64,000 nt of DNA from Rhizophagus irregularis (Eukaryota; Glomeromycota; Glomeromycetes; Glomerales; Glomeraceae). The notes beneath the pieces were generated by a model. It saw only the letters and a program-made list of their open reading frames with translations, searched no databases and had not been told where the DNA came from. Positions 60,318 to 64,000 of this stretch are shown piece by piece. Within the stretch, counting starts at the first letter, position 1; each line of letters opens with the position of its first letter. The stretch covers positions 1,488,001-1,552,000 of the forward strand of contig NC_089443.1 in the NCBI RefSeq assembly GCF_026210795.1, read 5' to 3'. The translations under genes were made by a program, and so were the position numbers.

Positions 60318-62655
60318 ATGCAAAACACGAAAAATACAAATAAATGGGTGAATTTGATTGAAGAAACTATTTCTAAAGAAAATTATAGATTTTATGAACA
60401 AAAACATTTTAGTAATATTCAAAAAGTTGGAACTGGAGGATTCGGAAAAGTTTATCGTGCGAGTTGGAAAAATTCTCAATATTTTGCGTTGAAATCTTTT
60501 TTTAATCTCGATGACGTCATTGCAAAAGAAATTATTCATGAGGTAATAAATTATAAGATAATCATAAAATAACATTTTAAATATTCATAATATAAAATTT
60601 GTTCATTTAAAGTTTATGTTTGTAATATTGATTGATATTTTAGCTTAAACTTCAACGTGATATACAATTTCAAAATAACATTATTAAATACTATGGGATT
60701 GCAAAATTTGACCCAGGTATAGTAAAATTTAATATTCTATGTTTAATATGTGATTTATAAAAATATATTTTAATAAAAGATGATTATTTCTTTATTTTGT
60801 GATTTATAATTAGAAAATCAAAATTCTCAATCAAATAATTTTCTGCTAGTGATGGAGTATGCTGATTCTGGTCCTCTTAAAGATTATTTAAAGGAAAACT
60901 TCAATAATCTTACATGGAACGATAAATATAACTTTGCATACCAATTAGCCAGTGCCGTGTCATGCTTACATAATAAAGGAATAGTGCATCGTGATTTGGT
61001 AATCTACTTTATTAATTATAAAATTAAATTTTTTTCCATATTTTTAATATCATAACGTACTTCCAGCACTCGGGTAATGTATTGGTCCATAGAAACATTA
61101 TCAAGTTATCTGACTTTGGGTTATCAAAGAGAATTGAATCATCATCTAACATACAATCAAAACTTTTTGGAATAATTCCTTACGTTGATCCAAAAAGATT
61201 TAGTGGACAAAGTAAAAATAAAAACTCAACACAAGTATTTTCGTTAAATGAAAAAAGTGATATCTATAGTGTTGGTGTATTATTCTGGGAGATATCTAGT
61301 GGTCAACCTCCCTTTTATTCTAAAGGCAAACAATATGATATTGATTTGGCTTTAGAAATTTCACAGGGTCTTAGAGAAGAACCCGTTCCCGATACACCTG
61401 AAGATTTGGTTGAAATTTATACCGGTATGTAATATTTATTTATTTGAAAAAAATTTTCAACGAACTAAAAATTTTCGACGAACTCATTATTTACAATATA
61501 CTATTATATTTTTTTTTAGAATGTTGGAACGGCGAACCAGATAAACGCCCAACCATAAATCAAGTAGTAGAAAGATTAGAGGCAATTATGACAAAAACAA
61601 ACATAATAACAGAAAATTATCAAACAGAATTAAGTTCTCGCTCAACATCAACAGAAGTACAAAATTTTAATCCAACTAATATTGATACTTTATCGAATAT
61701 TGATAATTCATTACATGGGGAGATGTCTCAAATTATACAAAATTTTGATAAAATGAACACAAGAGAAATAGAATCTACACCATTAACAAATAAAAATAAA
61801 AAAAATTTAAATAAAATAGTTGTCGATACAGTAAATTATATTTTCAAAATAATTAATGAAGGAAAAGAATCAACGCATATCAAAAATAATAAAGATATTT
61901 TTGATTATTTTGATAATAATATAAATTCACAAGAAATTTATTATTTACTATTAACTAATCAAAATAATTTAGATTCTATATTCTTACTTGGATATTTTAA
62001 TTATTTAGGGATTGAAACAGTCGAAGATGATAAGAAAGCATTTGATTTATTTATTGATGCATCAGAACAAGGTCATATATTAGCACAATTTTATGTTGGA
62101 TTATGTTATGAAACTGGCCGTGGAACTGTAAAAGATGAAAAATTAGCTTTTAAATATATTGAAAAAATAGCCAATATGGGTTATGCATCAGGATTATCAA
62201 AAATTGGTTATTTCTATAATAAAGGTATTGGGACTATAATTAATAAGCAAAAAGCAGCTAAATTTTATCAACAATCAGCGAATTTAGGAAATAGTATAGC
62301 TAAATATAACCTTGCCATTTCTTATGTAAATGGAAATGGTGTTGATATCGATTATGGTAAAGCTCTTGAATTATATCAACAAGCGGCAAATTTAGGATAT
62401 AGTTTAGCTCAAAATAATCTTGGCAATATGTATTATAATGGAAAAGGTGTTGATATAAATTATGAAAAAGCTTTTGAATTATATTACAAGGCAGCAAATT
62501 CAGGATATAATAGTGCTCAATATAATCTTGCTAATATGTATTATGAAGGAAAGGGAATCGAAAAGGATGTAGATCTAGCAATTTATTGGTATGAGAAATC
62601 TGCTAAACAAGGACATCAACGTGCTCAAAATAGATTAGAAATTTTAAAATTTTAA
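60318..62655 (+). CDS. Protein kinase with C-terminal Sel1 repeats, tandem paralogue (5 exons, 658 aa)
   Basis: Exons 60318-60542, 60644-60716, 60814-60998, 61067-61424, 61520-62655. The first four exons have exactly the same lengths as in the 52420 gene (225, 73, 185, 358 nt). Kinase motifs are identical or nearly so ([37 protein letters not shown]). The linker and Sel1 region have diverged most: this copy has REIESTPL inserted in the linker, and repeats 3-5 are rearranged ([36 protein letters not shown]). Both copies appear functional, so they may share upstream signals but differ in the partner-binding solenoid. The ATG choice follows the paralogue; an in-frame upstream extension exists but falls in the conserved AT-rich leader. 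Confidence 0.92.
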
Positions 62656-64000
62656 GAATTGGTGTAAAAATCACTTGATTAGAAAATCAGATGATTAAGT
62701 GGCAAAGTAAATATTGAACGTACCCGTCACGTCGTCACGAATATCATTACGTGATCAATACAGATCTTAAATCCCGCAGCATTTTCTTTATTTAATCGTC
62801 ATTTTTTTTTAAATAAAAATGTTTTGTTTTTAGGATGTGCATTAGAATATTTTTGAATGTATTGCTATATAAATTTTAACAATTTAACGGTATGTATTAT
62901 ATAACATCATATTCCACGTTACTCGAAAAGTTCTTTTATTTTGATAATTTTCTACTTCTTCAACCATTATTGAAATTAATTCACACTTTATCTCTAAATA
63001 TTCTTCTTTTTTCAATATCATTTATTCTCAAATTAATATTTTTGTTATTTATTTCTTCAAATTCATATTGTATATTTTGCTCAACTGGTTCAAAAAGTCT
63101 TGTTCAAATTAAATGGATTAATATCATCATTTGATATCTTGTATTTCTTTTTACCTAATATTTTATTATAATAAAAATGATGTTGTTTAGCGACCGAACC
63201 ACGTGCCAATTTCATTAGATATTCTAATCATTTTGGAACCTTTTATTAAAATTACCGTTGGCCACTGCATATAGTATCCCCCGAAAATAGTACCTCCCAT
63301 GATTAAGATTCGGGTATTATTCACCACCCATGCTACCTGGTTCTTAAATAATACCCGGGGTATACCCTCTAATAATTTATCACTTTTCATATAATTTATA
63401 TCCAAATATAGTACCCGGTTCCTCACGAAGTACCCGCGGGTACTATTCAATTTAAAATATCGAGTTCTTGAATAAGACCTTTGGTACTATATTGTTGGTA
63501 GTTTTATATCATTGATGATAATTAATACATTGTTTAATGAGATTTTCAGCGTTAAAGAACAAGTTATCATTAAGATTTTGTTGTGGCAGCCTTGACAAAT
63601 CATTATGTAAAAAAAAATACTAATAAAAATATTATAAAAGAAGAAAAATAATAAAAATAAATAAAGAAAAAGGAGAAGAAAGGAAAAAAATAAACTATAA
63701 TACAATAAATAAACTACTGTATAAAATTATTACGTGACCACTTTTATGTAATAAAAATTTATCCATTGCAGGGCTACAATCTGATAATTTCCGGATGTGT
63801 TTGTTATATATGTGTTGTCTTATATCAGTTATATATCTATCTATTTTCGCATTTATCGAATATCGAATCTCTCTCATGAAATATTTTTCTATTTAAACGG
63901 TAAAGACGTTAAATTGACAATAGTTGTTTTTTATATTATTTAATATTTAAAATGATCTTTTTTATCTTTAGTATAATTGTACATTTGTAAAAACAGTAAC
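62656..64000. other. Intergenic to window end
   Basis: 3' flank of the second Sel1 kinase. Includes a cluster of GGTACTAT / ATAGTACC and ACCCGGGTA-like motifs in both orientations (about 63255-63490), probably another palindromic element with undefined edges, and the 63847-63975 repeat shared with 57925-58055. No gene recognised. Confidence 0.55.

Noticed and set aside
63187..63450. 87-codon minus-strand frame as a small gene
   Set aside because: It spans the GGTACTAT/ACCCGGGTA inverted-motif cluster and is better explained as part of a palindromic repeat.
1..64000. CRISPR arrays, operons or prokaryotic features
   Set aside because: The window is eukaryotic: spliced genes with GT/AG introns throughout. 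The tandem repeats lack the regular repeat-spacer structure of CRISPR arrays.

Overview
The window is nuclear DNA of a filamentous fungus, and everything in it fits an arbuscular-mycorrhizal fungus of the Rhizophagus type (Glomeromycotina). The DNA is extremely AT-rich and full of homopolymer runs. Genes are split by many short introns (about 50-110 bp, GT...AG). The gene content is characteristic: expanded tyrosine-kinase-like protein kinases with a CxxC...CxxC N-terminus, kinases fused to Sel1 repeats, cytochrome P450s, Crinkler-type sequences, and abundant small non-autonomous DNA transposons. The species is an inference; no marker gene such as rDNA is present.

Layout. 1-5041: repeats and one large inverted-repeat element. 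5042-7179: a complete 7-exon cytochrome P450. 9484-11018: an intact 4-exon kinase. 12245-13240 and 14930-16237: two old kinase pseudogenes, the second on the minus strand and interrupted by a small transposon. 16557-18558: a pogo-like MITE and a 1.3-kb palindromic element. 19042-20573: a younger broken copy of the 9484 kinase. 22168-26592: a 22-exon ABCG transporter (886 aa) with several micro-exons. 27345-28100: a tandem duplication. 28990-30510 (minus): a decayed Crinkler-like gene. 33250-33871: a small secreted protein. 34488-36806 (minus): a single-pass membrane protein with a long low-complexity tail. 39246-41637: a second complete P450 with 12 exons. 44409-45416 (minus): a multi-pass membrane protein. 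46242-47220 (minus): a probably broken Lys/Glu-rich gene with a MITE in one intron. 48933-50799: a diverged kinase-like gene with one frameshift. 50905-51326: the broken 3' end of a P450. 52420-54736 and 60318-62655: two intact kinase-Sel1 paralogues in tandem, with related flanks.

No operon-like organisation is expected or seen. The main themes are family expansion by local duplication followed by decay (kinases, P450s) and heavy colonisation by short TIR elements. The most interesting transposon signal is a five-copy family whose ends read CCCTATAA...TTATAGGG, usually with a 3-bp target duplication, and whose subterminal iterated motif differs from copy to copy. All gene models were built by reading splice junctions by eye and checking phase arithmetic; they are not supported by transcripts.
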